Source: JBDTSW01 sp963807385
GTDB taxonomy: Bacteria > Actinomycetota > Thermoleophilia > Solirubrobacterales > 70-9
Length of the DNA: 64,000 nt
Direction of reading: 5' to 3'
Assembly (NCBI GenBank): GCA_963807385.1
Contig: CAWEBQ010000003.1
Location: 682,001 to 746,000, forward strand
In this document: positions 43,073 to 51,296 of the stretch, one piece after another
Numbering within the stretch: the stretch's first letter is position 1
Layout of the letters: each line of letters opens with the position of its first letter
Made by a program: the position numbers and the translations under genes
Notes under the pieces: model-generated
Databases searched by the model: none
What the model was told of the DNA's origin: nothing
Seen by the model: only the letters and a program-made list of their open reading frames with translations

Positions 43073-43993
43073 GTGAGTCGTCGCGCCTCCTGGCTGACGG
43101 GCGGTTTGACCCTCACCCTCACGCTGGCGCTCGTCGCCTGTGGGGGCGCCGGAGACCGTGGCGGAAACGCGGACCCTGAGCAACTACTCGATAGCGCCTT
43201 CGCGAATCCGATCCCAACCTCGATTACCGAGGCCACGGTAGTGGCTCAGGTCGAGGGCCTGAAGGGGCTCCCCGGCGCGCTGGAACTGAGGGTTGAGGGT
43301 CCATACGTGAGCGGCAAGGGCCAGGAGATCCCCAGTGTCGACTGGGCTGTCGACGTAGCAGCGGGCGCGCTCGGTCTGACAGGCGAGCTGGTTTCGACCG
43401 GGGACAACGTATTCGTCGTTCTCGGCGGCGAGCCATACGAGGTCGGTCGGAGGCCGGTGGCCAGGCAGAACCGCCAGGTCCGCGCTGCGACCCGCGCCGC
43501 CGGAGGGACCCCGAAGCCGCTGACGAATCTCGGAATCCATCCGCGTGATTGGTTCCGTGACCCATCGGTCGTCGGCGAGGAGGTTGTCGATGACGTCGAG
43601 ACGGTTCACGTCACCGCTGGACTGGATGCCCCACAGGTGGTCGAGGACGGCCACGAAGTCGCCAACAACCTGGGACTCGCAGGGCCCGAGCCGGCACCAA
43701 CCCGGCTTTCGCCCGACCAGGCCGGGTCCGTGAAGCGCCAGATCGAGAGGGGCTCTATCGACGCCTGGATCGGCATCGACGACGAAGTCGTTCGCCGGTT
43801 TCGCGTGGAGCTCGCCTTTGCCGTGGCGCCCGCGCAGCGGAACGAGGTCGGCGGGGCACGATCTGGAACCGTGATCCTCGACATCCTCCAGCTCGAGGTC
43901 GGTGAGGAGCAAACCGTGGAAGGCCCCTCACGCGGCCGCCCGATAGCCGAGATCGTCGACGCCCTCCCCGGGATTCCCGGGCTTGAGCAATGA
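43073..43993 (+). CDS. Lipoprotein, LppX/LprAFG-like fold candidate
   Basis: A 306-residue protein from GTG 43073, which gives a clean lipoprotein signal (SRRASWLTGGLTLTLTLALVACGG); ATG 43004 is an alternative. The mature part resembles the LppX/LprG-type lipid-binding lipoproteins of actinobacteria in its layout: an early helix PEQLLDSAFANP, strands ATVVAQVEGL, ALELRVEGPYVSG, ALGLTGELVSTGDNVFVVLGGEPYEV, and later IERGSIDAWIGIDDEVVRRFRVELAFAV. This is a fold-level guess. It may carry lipids or act as an exported sensor. It sits downstream of copy C and ends 45 bp before the second LAL gene. Confidence 0.75.
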   Translation: MSRRASWLTGGLTLTLTLALVACGGAGDRGGNADPEQLLDSAFANPIPTSITEATVVAQVEGLKGLPGALELRVEGPYVSGKGQEIPSVDWAVDVAAGALGLTGELVSTGDNVFVVLGGEPYEVGRRPVARQNRQVRAATRAAGGTPKPLTNLGIHPRDWFRDPSVVGEEVVDDVETVHVTAGLDAPQVVEDGHEVANNLGLAGPEPAPTRLSPDQAGSVKRQIERGSIDAWIGIDDEVVRRFRVELAFAVAPAQRNEVGGARSGTVILDILQLEVGEEQTVEGPSRGRPIAEIVDALPGIPGLEQ

Positions 43994-44038
43994 TGGCTCG
44001 GCCCGGGTACGCCCAAGCGCAGTCGGACCGTGGGATCG

Positions 44039-46900
44039 CTACCCGCCCGGGGCGAGGGCGGCCGGGAGCTCCTGGCGCGAGCCGATATCCAGCTTGCGGT
44101 AGCTGCTCGTCAGGTGCACCTCCACGGTCCGGACCGTCACGAACAGCGCCTGCGCGATCTCACGGTTGGTCAGCCCGTCGGCGGCCATGCGGACGACGCG
44201 AAGCTCGCTGGGGGTGAGCGCATCCACGCCCGTGCGCATCATCCGCCGAGGTCGCGCCCCGGTCGCGACCAGCTCCTCGCGTGCACGCTCGGCCAGGGGC
44301 CGCGCTCCGCATCGGTGCGCCAGCTCCATCCCGGCTGCGAGTGGCTCCCGCGACTCCTGGCGGCTGCCGGCACGCCGAAGCGCCGCGCCGAGGTCGACGA
44401 GCGAACGCGCGTGCTCCAGCGACGCACCGCTCCCCTCCAACACCTTCACGGCATCGCGCAGCCGCCCTGCCCCCTCCGGTCCGCCGGTAGCGAGGCCTAG
44501 CGCGCGCAGCGCCATGCCGACGGCGCGCGGCGCGCCCCAGGCCTCGGCGAGGGCAAGCTCCTGCGCAGCGGCGGCTTGGGCGGCCTCCGCGTCCCCCAGC
44601 GCCAGGTGTGCCTCCGCCATCAGCCCGCGGTGGAAGAACCAGGCAGGGTTCCGCCCCCTGCCCGGCCCCTCGCGCCTGTCCAGCTCCCTGAGATCGTCGA
44701 GCGCCGACTTCGGGCTCGACTGCGCCAGCCGAAGCCGGGCGCGGCTCGCAAGCGGGAAGTCATGCATCAGGATCCGCTCGAGATCGCCTGAGAGCCCGGC
44801 GGCGTCGAGCTCCTCCTCCGCCGCCTCTACCTCCCCGCGCTCCACCAGGGCGTCGATCAGCCAGCCACCCGCCATCTGGCGCACGATCCAGAGCGGCGCC
44901 GCGGCCTCGATCGATGTCCGGGCCTCTGCCTCCGCGTCGGCGAGGGCCCCCTGGCGAAACGACAGCGTCGCCAGGAAGGCCGACCCCCGCGCAACCCCCA
45001 GACGCGAGCCGCGCCGGCGAGCCTCGCGAATCGTGGCCACCAGCGCTCGCCTGGCCTCGTCGTATCTGTCGGCGAGGATCAGCGGGAACGGGGCGTTGAA
45101 GAGGACGTGCGCATCGGGACCCTGGTCCGCCAGCAGCCCGCCGTCCAGCGCTCGCGCTGCCCCGTCGGCCACGGGGTCCGCCCTCGACCCGCCAAAGGCC
45201 TGGGCGAAGGACACGGTCGCCAGCAGCGCGCGCTCGCCCGCGGTTCGCGCATCGCGGACCTCGTCCTCCCACCGTAGGATTCGTGCGAGCGCACCGTCCA
45301 CCGTGCCCACGGATAAGAGTCCCTCGGTAGCGATCTCGGCCTCGACCTGAAGCGCCAGCTCGCGGTCGGCATCGCCCAGCTGGTCGACCGCTCGCTCGAG
45401 TACCTGCATCGCCTCCTCGTAGCGGCCCGACGGGACCATGCCGAAGGACAGCTCGCGCGCCACCTCGGCGTAGGCGGGGCCCGCCGGGACCAGCTCGAGC
45501 GCCTCGGCGAGGTGCTCGAGGCCGGCGGGCTCGCCTATTCGCAGCTCGCTCGAGCCCAGCTCGTGAAGCAGCTCGGCCCTCCGCTCCCCGTCTACGGGTT
45601 CGCGCAGAGCGCGCGTCAGGTACCTGACGGTCACGTCCGGCGCGCCGCGATTCAGGGCGGCGCGGCCGGCGCGCTGAAGCTGGCCGGCCGCGTCCTCGAT
45701 CGCACCGGGCTCCGCCGACAGCAGCTGGATCGCGATTCGCTCCGCCTCGACGCCCGCCGCCTTGAGGATGGCGGCGGCGCGCCCGTGGACCAAGGCCCGG
45801 CGGCCGGACGGGATCAGGCCCAGCGCCCCCTCGGCGATGAGGGGATGAGTGAACTCCAGCGGACGCGAGGTGGCGAGGATCTCCGCCGCGGTGAGCATGT
45901 CCGCGGCGTCCGCCGCCGTTGTGTCGTCGAGATCCGCGAGACGCGCAGCGTGCGGCAGCTCGACCGCCGAGCCCAGAACCGCCACCGCCTCGGCGAGCGC
46001 CGACGCCTCGCGTGGAAGCGCATCCAGCCGTCGCGCTATCGCCCGGGAGACCGCCTCTCGCCCCAACTCCCGCGCGGCGCCGGCTTCGGTGGCCCCCGGA
46101 GCGACTCCTCGCTCCCTGAGGGTCGTCAGGAGGATGGCCAGGACGAACGGGTTTCCGCCGGTGGTCTCGTGGCATGCCCGCGTGAAGCCCTGGTCCGGTG
46201 AAGCGCCCAGGCCCCGCTCGACGAGGGTGGCCGTGGCGGCGGCGGTCAACGGCGCGAGCTTCAGCTGGCGCGCCTCGCCCGCGGTCGCACGCACGAGCCG
46301 CCGCGAGCTACCTGGATCGCCGGTCCTGAGCGCGACCAGCATGAGCAGCGGAAGCTCATCCACGCGGCGTGCGAGATAGGCGAGGAACTGGAGCGAGGGC
46401 TCGTCGCACCACTGGACGTCGTCCACGACGACGACGAGGGGCCCGCGACTCGCCAGGTTCGCCGTCAACCAGTAGAGGCCGTGAACGGCAGCGAAAGCCG
46501 GCTCGGACGAGCCTCCCGGCGCGAGTCGCCCGTCATCGTGGGCGATACCGAGTAGGGGTCCGGCCAAGGCCGCTGCGCCGTCGAGCACCTCCGCTTGCTC
46601 CGCCGTCAAGAGCGCCCGCACCTTGGCCTCGAACAGCTGCCGAACGACGCCCATCCCGAACTCCTGCTCAAACTGACCCGCGCGGGCTGAGACAACCTCG
46701 AGCTGCTGATCACGGGCGATCCCGGCGGCCGTCTCCACCAGCCGGGTCTTGCCGCTGCCCGCCGGTCCGGCCACGGTGAGGACCGAACCGGCCCCGCGCA
46801 CGGCGGCCCCAACCCGCTCCTCGATCTCGGCCAGCTCCCGGTCACGTTCGAGCAGAGTGGGCTCTCCTCGCCCGTTCGCCACGCTGGCCACGCTCGTCAT
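44039..46900 (-). CDS. LuxR-family LAL transcriptional regulator, second copy
   Basis: A 953-residue STAND ATPase regulator: LTVAGPAGSGKTRLVETAA (Walker A), LVVVVDDVQWCDE (Walker B), about 500 residues of helical repeats, and the C-terminal LuxR HTH DALTPSELRVVRMAADGLTNREIAQALFVTVRTVEVHLTSSYRKLDIGSR. It is clearly of the same type as the regulator at 35-38 kb but differs throughout, so it is not a recent duplicate. Its upstream region, shared with the nitronate monooxygenase gene, has a CCCCC/GGGGGG inverted repeat. Confidence 0.93.
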   Translation of the reverse strand: MTSVASVANGRGEPTLLERDRELAEIEERVGAAVRGAGSVLTVAGPAGSGKTRLVETAAGIARDQQLEVVSARAGQFEQEFGMGVVRQLFEAKVRALLTAEQAEVLDGAAALAGPLLGIAHDDGRLAPGGSSEPAFAAVHGLYWLTANLASRGPLVVVVDDVQWCDEPSLQFLAYLARRVDELPLLMLVALRTGDPGSSRRLVRATAGEARQLKLAPLTAAATATLVERGLGASPDQGFTRACHETTGGNPFVLAILLTTLRERGVAPGATEAGAARELGREAVSRAIARRLDALPREASALAEAVAVLGSAVELPHAARLADLDDTTAADAADMLTAAEILATSRPLEFTHPLIAEGALGLIPSGRRALVHGRAAAILKAAGVEAERIAIQLLSAEPGAIEDAAGQLQRAGRAALNRGAPDVTVRYLTRALREPVDGERRAELLHELGSSELRIGEPAGLEHLAEALELVPAGPAYAEVARELSFGMVPSGRYEEAMQVLERAVDQLGDADRELALQVEAEIATEGLLSVGTVDGALARILRWEDEVRDARTAGERALLATVSFAQAFGGSRADPVADGAARALDGGLLADQGPDAHVLFNAPFPLILADRYDEARRALVATIREARRRGSRLGVARGSAFLATLSFRQGALADAEAEARTSIEAAAPLWIVRQMAGGWLIDALVERGEVEAAEEELDAAGLSGDLERILMHDFPLASRARLRLAQSSPKSALDDLRELDRREGPGRGRNPAWFFHRGLMAEAHLALGDAEAAQAAAAQELALAEAWGAPRAVGMALRALGLATGGPEGAGRLRDAVKVLEGSGASLEHARSLVDLGAALRRAGSRQESREPLAAGMELAHRCGARPLAERAREELVATGARPRRMMRTGVDALTPSELRVVRMAADGLTNREIAQALFVTVRTVEVHLTSSYRKLDIGSRQELPAALAPGG

Positions 46901-46914
46901 CTTGATCCTTCGGT

Positions 46915-46940
46915 ACCCCCGAACAAAGTCTACGGGGGGT
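46915..46940. promoter_or_regulatory. Inverted repeat in the LAL / monooxygenase intergenic region
   Basis: ACCCCCG (46915-46921) pairs with CGGGGGGT (46933-46940) across 11 bp, 15 bp upstream of the LAL start. A separate TTCCCCCGT at 46957-46965 recalls the end of the 18-bp element. This may be an autoregulatory site. Confidence 0.4.
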
Positions 46941-47004
46941 CACACGACGCGAAGCCTTCCCCCGTCACGGACGATCCGGTCGATCCGACCAGGAGGAGCG
47001 TCCG

Positions 47005-47985
47005 ATGAACGATGACCACCAGACCCCTTTCACCGCGATGGCCCAGTGCCAGGTGCCGATCCAGCTTGCGCCGATGGCCGGAGCCGTTAGCGTCGAGCTG
47101 AGCCTGGCCGTGATCGCCGCGGGTGCCCACGCGTCCTTGCCGTGCGTGAATCAGCCCGCGACGATCGTTGCCAGGCAGCTCGACGCGCTCGCGGCGAAGA
47201 CGACCGCGTTCTCGGCCAACTTCATCGCCCCCCTTGCCGATCCCGACGCGCTCGACGCTGCGATCGAGCGCGCGGCCATGGTCGACTTTCACGCGGGACC
47301 GCCCAACCCGAGCCTGATCGGGCGGGTCAGGGACGGCGGCCGCCACGCGGCCTGGCAGGTGGGGAGCGTGGACGACGCACGCGCGGCCGAGGCTGCGGGA
47401 TGCGACCTGCTGGTCGTCCAGGGGTCGGAGGCCGGCGGGAGGCTGGCCGGGAACACCCCACTGCTCGCGCTGCTGCCCGAGGTGGTGGATGCGGTCGGTG
47501 TTCCCGTGCTCGCGGCGGGCGGCATCGCGAAGCCCGCCGATGTCGCGGCCGCGCTCGGCGCCGGCGCCGACGGGGTACGGGTGGGGACCCGCTTCATCGC
47601 GTCCTCCGAGTCGGCCGCGCACCCCGCCTGGATCGAGGCGCTGCTCGCGGCGGCGGAAGAGGACTCCGTGGTCACGACCGCCTTCGTTCGCGACCTCTCT
47701 CCTCCGGCGTCGCTGATCCCGCATCGCGTGCTTCGAAGCTCGATCGACGCCGCGGAGAACGCCACTCGGGAGATCCTCGGCGAGATGGAAATCGGCGGGC
47801 GGGTCCGCGAGATCCGCCCCTTCGAGGCGCCGCCTCCGGACCGCACCTTCCACGGCCACGCCGATGCGATGCCTTTCTACGCCGGCGTGGCGGCCGGGTC
47901 GATCAACTCTGTGATGACGGCAGCGGAGATCGTTGCCGAGCTGGCGGCGGGCATGCCCGCCGGCGAGGAGGCAGTACGCCGATGA
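47005..47985 (+). CDS. Nitronate monooxygenase / 2-nitropropane dioxygenase-family protein
   Basis: A 326-residue TIM-barrel flavoprotein with AGGAGGAG (46990-46997) before its ATG. QLAPMAGAVSVELSLAVIAAGAHASLP is the FMN-phosphate side start, and CDLLVVQGSEAGGRLAG, VPVLAAGGIAKPADVAAAL and GADGVRVGTRFIASSES complete the FMN pocket. The family oxidises alkyl nitronates, although many members have other roles. The usual catalytic His of EAGGH is Arg here. The following gene overlaps its stop by 4 bp (ATGA). Confidence 0.85.
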   Translation: MNDDHQTPFTAMAQCQVPIQLAPMAGAVSVELSLAVIAAGAHASLPCVNQPATIVARQLDALAAKTTAFSANFIAPLADPDALDAAIERAAMVDFHAGPPNPSLIGRVRDGGRHAAWQVGSVDDARAAEAAGCDLLVVQGSEAGGRLAGNTPLLALLPEVVDAVGVPVLAAGGIAKPADVAAALGAGADGVRVGTRFIASSESAAHPAWIEALLAAAEEDSVVTTAFVRDLSPPASLIPHRVLRSSIDAAENATREILGEMEIGGRVREIRPFEAPPPDRTFHGHADAMPFYAGVAAGSINSVMTAAEIVAELAAGMPAGEEAVRR

Positions 47986-48488
47986 GGGGCCTGGGCTGGG
48001 AGCATGCGAGACAGAACGCGATCGCCTATCTGGCGCTCCTGATCGCGCTCGGCACCGGGAGCGCCTACGCGGCCGGGCGGATCGGCGCGAGCGACATCAG
48101 GCCCAACGCCGTTCGCTCCAAACACATCGCGAGCGGGCAGGTCAGGCCGGGTGACACTGCCTCAGCGCTGGGCCTGAACTGTCCAGACGGGACCGTGCTC
48201 GTCGAGGGAGCTTGTATCGAGGCGGTGGCTCGGGCGGCCGAGGACCACACGGCGGCGGCGAACGCCTGCACGGCCGCGCACGGGCGACTGCCGTCTCCCT
48301 CCGAGCTGCAATCGCTCGACGCGAGGGTGAGCCTGACCGCACAGGAGTGGACGGGCGTGCGCTACGTCGATCTCGACGATGGCTCCTCAGCCGTGATCAG
48401 AGTGATCGTGGCGGAGGGGGGCCTGAGCGGCTCCGACAACGGCATCGTGCCGAGCCCGTTCCGCTGTGTCGTCGCACCCTTGGACTGA
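47982..48488 (+). CDS. Exported protein of unknown function with NAV/KHIASGQV motif
   Basis: A 168-residue protein from ATG 47982, coupled to the monooxygenase. One N-terminal signal/anchor helix (NAIAYLALLIALGTGSAYAAG) is followed by IGASDIRPNAVRSKHIASGQVRPGD, a short motif frequent in exported proteins of Thermoleophilia-type actinobacteria. The rest includes three cysteines (LNCPDGTVLVEGACIE, AACTAAHGR and FRCVV) and a compact domain around LPSPSELQSLDARVSLTAQEWTG. The function is unknown. Confidence 0.8.
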   Translation: MRGLGWEHARQNAIAYLALLIALGTGSAYAAGRIGASDIRPNAVRSKHIASGQVRPGDTASALGLNCPDGTVLVEGACIEAVARAAEDHTAAANACTAAHGRLPSPSELQSLDARVSLTAQEWTGVRYVDLDDGSSAVIRVIVAEGGLSGSDNGIVPSPFRCVVAPLD

Positions 48489-48533
48489 CCGGGGCCGAGC
48501 ATCGGTCAGCCGGACGAATGCACCCGCCAGACG

Positions 48534-49712
48534 CTACAGCGTGGTGGTCCCGGACGTCTCACTGGCAAGGCCAGCGGCCCGCTCGCCCTTCAGCTGGCGT
48601 GCGTTGTCGGCGATGAAGTCCTCGGTCTGCTGCCGCGCCTCGTCGTCCGGCCGCTGCGTGTGCGGGGACTTCATGAGGTACGAGGACGGGCCATCGAGCT
48701 GACCGGCGATGCCGTTGTTGAGCGCGAGCTTGATCAGCCGCACGGCGTCGATCACGACGCCCGCCGAGTTCGGCGAGTCCCAGACTTCGAGCTTCAGCTC
48801 GACCGTCAGCGGCACGTCGCCGAAGGACTTGCCCTCGAGGCGGATGTGCGCCCACTTGCGGTCGGTGAGCCATGGCACGTAGTCCGAGGGGCCGACGTGG
48901 ACGTCGTCCTCGGGGAGCTCGGTGCCCATCACCGAGGTGACGGCGTTCGTCTTCGAGATCTTCTTCGAGTCCAGCCGCTCGCGCTCGAGCATGTTGAAGA
49001 AGTCCATGTTGCCGCCCACGTTGAGCTGTGAGGTGTGCTGCATCTCGACGCCGCGCTCGTGGAAGAGGCGGGCGAGTTGGCGATGGACGATTGTGGCTCC
49101 GACCTGCGACTTGATGTCGTCGCCGATGATCGGCAGCCCGGCCTCCGTGAAGCGCTTGTCCCAATAGTCCTCGCGGGCGATGAAGACCGGCAGGCAGTTG
49201 ACGAACCCGACGTCCGCCTTCAGAGCCTGCTCGACGTACCACTTGGTCGCGTCCTCCGAGCCCACCGGGAGGTAGCAGACGAGGACGTCGGCCTTGGTCT
49301 CCTTGAGGATGCCGACGATGTCGGCGGTCTCCCCCGGCGCCTTCGTGATCCTCTGCTTCAGATATTTGCCGAGGCCGTCGTGGGTCATCCCCCGATGGAC
49401 CTCGACGCCCATCTCCGGAACGTCGGCGAACTTGATCGTGTTGTTCTGGCCCGACCAGATCGCCTCGGAGAGGTCCTTGCCCACCTTCTCGGAGTCGATG
49501 TCGAACGCGGCGACGAACTCGATGTCGCGGACGTGGTAGCCACCGAGGTCCACGTGCATGAGGCCCGGGACCTGCTCGGCGGGATCGGCGTCCTTGTAGT
49601 ACTCGACGCCCTGGATAAAGCTGTTGGCGCAGTTGCCGACGCCGACGATGGCGACGCGGACCTTGCCGTCGTCGTGCCTGTGGCCGTTGCTGCTGGCCCC
49701 GTTTGTACTCAT
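48534..49712 (-). CDS. ino1: myo-Inositol-1-phosphate synthase (actinobacterial type)
   Basis: A 392-residue enzyme with GAGGAGG upstream of ATG 49712. Actinobacterial IPS landmarks are complete: VRVAIVGVGNCANSFIQGVEYY (NAD-binding), VCYLPVGSEDATKWY, DDIKSQVGATIVHR, TSQLNVGGNMDFFNML, KTNAVTSVMG and the Lys-rich HIRLEGKSFGD. It converts glucose-6-phosphate to inositol-3-phosphate (L-myo-inositol-1-phosphate) using NAD, the first step to phosphatidylinositol. It is downstream of pgsA-like and PAP2 genes on the same strand, forming an inositol-lipid operon. Confidence 0.96.
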   Translation of the reverse strand: MSTNGASSNGHRHDDGKVRVAIVGVGNCANSFIQGVEYYKDADPAEQVPGLMHVDLGGYHVRDIEFVAAFDIDSEKVGKDLSEAIWSGQNNTIKFADVPEMGVEVHRGMTHDGLGKYLKQRITKAPGETADIVGILKETKADVLVCYLPVGSEDATKWYVEQALKADVGFVNCLPVFIAREDYWDKRFTEAGLPIIGDDIKSQVGATIVHRQLARLFHERGVEMQHTSQLNVGGNMDFFNMLERERLDSKKISKTNAVTSVMGTELPEDDVHVGPSDYVPWLTDRKWAHIRLEGKSFGDVPLTVELKLEVWDSPNSAGVVIDAVRLIKLALNNGIAGQLDGPSSYLMKSPHTQRPDDEARQQTEDFIADNARQLKGERAAGLASETSGTTTL

Positions 49713-49752
49713 GCGAACGAAGTCCTCCTCGCGGCGGGTGGAGAGGTAACTA

Positions 49753-49766
49753 TGCCTGACCCCCGG
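49753..49766. repeat. Dispersed copy of the TGCCTGACCCCCGG core
   Basis: TGCCTGACCCCCGG is the same core as the four copies at 3817-3942. It sits between the inositol-phosphate synthase gene and the phosphatidyltransferase gene, which also interrupts the inositol operon by 87 bp. Confidence 0.7.
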
Positions 49767-49799
49767 CGCAGTTACAGCGGTGTGGGGCCCAGGGTGAGG

Positions 49800-50444
49800 C
49801 TACTCGGCGCCCGTTGCCTCCTGGGCTTTGAGCTCGCCGCGCACGTGCCAGACGCGCTGGCCGACCGTGAAGGCAGTGAGCACGGCCATCGCGTAGACCG
49901 CGGGCTCGAGCAGCTCCACCCCGTCGATCAGTTCCTCCGCGCCGAAGACGAGCCCCGCCGAGAGGATCACCACGCGCACCGGCCGCGTCGCGATGCCGAC
50001 CTTGCATTCCACGCCGAGGGCCTCGGCGCGGGCGCGTGTGTAGGACACCATCAGCGAGCCGAGCACGGCGACGACGCAAGCCGCTGCGGCCACCGAGTCG
50101 CCGTTCTCGGCGAAGTAGTAGGCGACGGCTGCCAGGACGATGCCCTCCTCGATGCGGTCGAGCGTGGAGTCAAGGAAGGCGCCGAACAGCGTGCCCTTCC
50201 CCGACATCCGCGAGTAACGCCCGTCGAGGGTGTCCATAACCGAGCCGACGATGAACGCGATCCCGCCGAGGAGGAAGTGCTCTCCCACGATGAGGGCGGC
50301 GGCGGCGAGGTTCAGCACGAGCCCGGTCATCGAGATCGCGTTCGGCGTGAGGCGGGACTCGATCAGGCGGTTGCGCGCGTAGACGCGCAGGTCCTGGCCC
50401 GACCGGGGACGCGGCCCGGGGCTTGGTGCCTTGCCTTCCACCAC
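49800..50444 (-). CDS. CDP-alcohol phosphatidyltransferase (likely phosphatidylinositol-phosphate synthase)
   Basis: A 214-residue protein from GTG 50444 with five to six helices. The CDP-alcohol phosphotransferase motif is MDTLDGRYSRMSGKGTLFGAFLDSTLDR, with the DG...R...G...D...D metal and nucleotide residues; Ser replaces the common Ala before Arg. Next to ino1, the acceptor is most simply inositol phosphate, giving phosphatidylinositol phosphate. This specificity is inferred from context only. It starts 8 nt after the PAP2 stop. The stop is followed by the dispersed repeat. Confidence 0.88.
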   Translation of the reverse strand: MVEGKAPSPGPRPRSGQDLRVYARNRLIESRLTPNAISMTGLVLNLAAAALIVGEHFLLGGIAFIVGSVMDTLDGRYSRMSGKGTLFGAFLDSTLDRIEEGIVLAAVAYYFAENGDSVAAAACVVAVLGSLMVSYTRARAEALGVECKVGIATRPVRVVILSAGLVFGAEELIDGVELLEPAVYAMAVLTAFTVGQRVWHVRGELKAQEATGAE

Positions 50445-50451
50445 GCGGACG

Positions 50452-51228
50452 CTACTGCGCGATGGCGGCGTCGTGGCCTCCACGCCACGACCAGTGGCTC
50501 GAGCGGAGGCGAGCCAGGCGGTGCGCGGCGATCGCCGCGGCGCACGCAACGGCTGCTCCGGCGGCCGCGTCGAACCAGAAGTGATTGGCGGTCACGACGA
50601 TCACGAACAGGACCAGCAGGGGGTACGCGGACCAGGCGGCGCGCGCCGCCGCGCCCTGAACGAGCGCCACCGCCGGCGCGGCGACCATCAACGAGAACGC
50701 GATGTGCATGCTTGGGACCGCCGCGTAGGGGTTGACGAGGAAGCTGGCGCTCGAGGAGTCCTGCTCGATCCCCGCGACGGTCGCGATCGTGTCGGTAAAC
50801 CCCAGCTCTCCGAACATCCTGGGTGGCGCCGTGGGGAACGCCGCGTAGCCCACGAGGGCCAGGACCATCGCCACCATGAACATGTTGCGCACGAAGTAAA
50901 AGTGGTCGTTGCGGCAGAGGTAGAGCCACGTGAGGAACCCGGCCGTGACCACGAAGTGGGTATTGAAGTAGGCCCAGTTGGCGAGGTCGATCAACCACCT
51001 GTGATCGAGCACGGCCTGCTGGAACCCGGGCTCGAAGAACGTCCCGAGGGACCGCTCGAGGTCCATGATGCGCTCGGCGTTGGCGAACGCGAGCCCGGAG
51101 CGCCCGTCCACGAACCCGCGCACGAGCTGATAGCCCTGGTAGACGCCCAGGAAGAGCACGACCTGCAGTGCCAGATCGCGCCAGCCGCGCGGAAGGCGCG
51201 CGGAGATTGAGGAAAGGCTCCTGCGCAA
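50452..51228 (-). CDS. PAP2-superfamily membrane phosphatase (AUR1/inositol-phosphotransferase-like)
   Basis: A 258-residue protein with six hydrophobic helices. PAP2 motifs are the middle NPYAAVPSMHIAFSL (P-S-M-H) and the final TANHFWFDAAAG (H-x3-D); the first motif is weak, as in the AUR1-like branch. These enzymes dephosphorylate or transphosphorylate lipid phosphates on the outer side of the membrane. The gene is first in a minus-strand operon with a phosphatidyltransferase and inositol-phosphate synthase, so it is a good candidate for removing phosphate from phosphatidylinositol phosphate. Confidence 0.85.
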   Translation of the reverse strand: MRRSLSSISARLPRGWRDLALQVVLFLGVYQGYQLVRGFVDGRSGLAFANAERIMDLERSLGTFFEPGFQQAVLDHRWLIDLANWAYFNTHFVVTAGFLTWLYLCRNDHFYFVRNMFMVAMVLALVGYAAFPTAPPRMFGELGFTDTIATVAGIEQDSSSASFLVNPYAAVPSMHIAFSLMVAAPAVALVQGAAARAAWSAYPLLVLFVIVVTANHFWFDAAAGAAVACAAAIAAHRLARLRSSHWSWRGGHDAAIAQ

Positions 51229-51296
51229 GGCCTCCGATTCTAGGAGGCGTCGCTCGTCGGCCGGAGCGAACCGGCCTCGAACCTATGCTGGGACCG

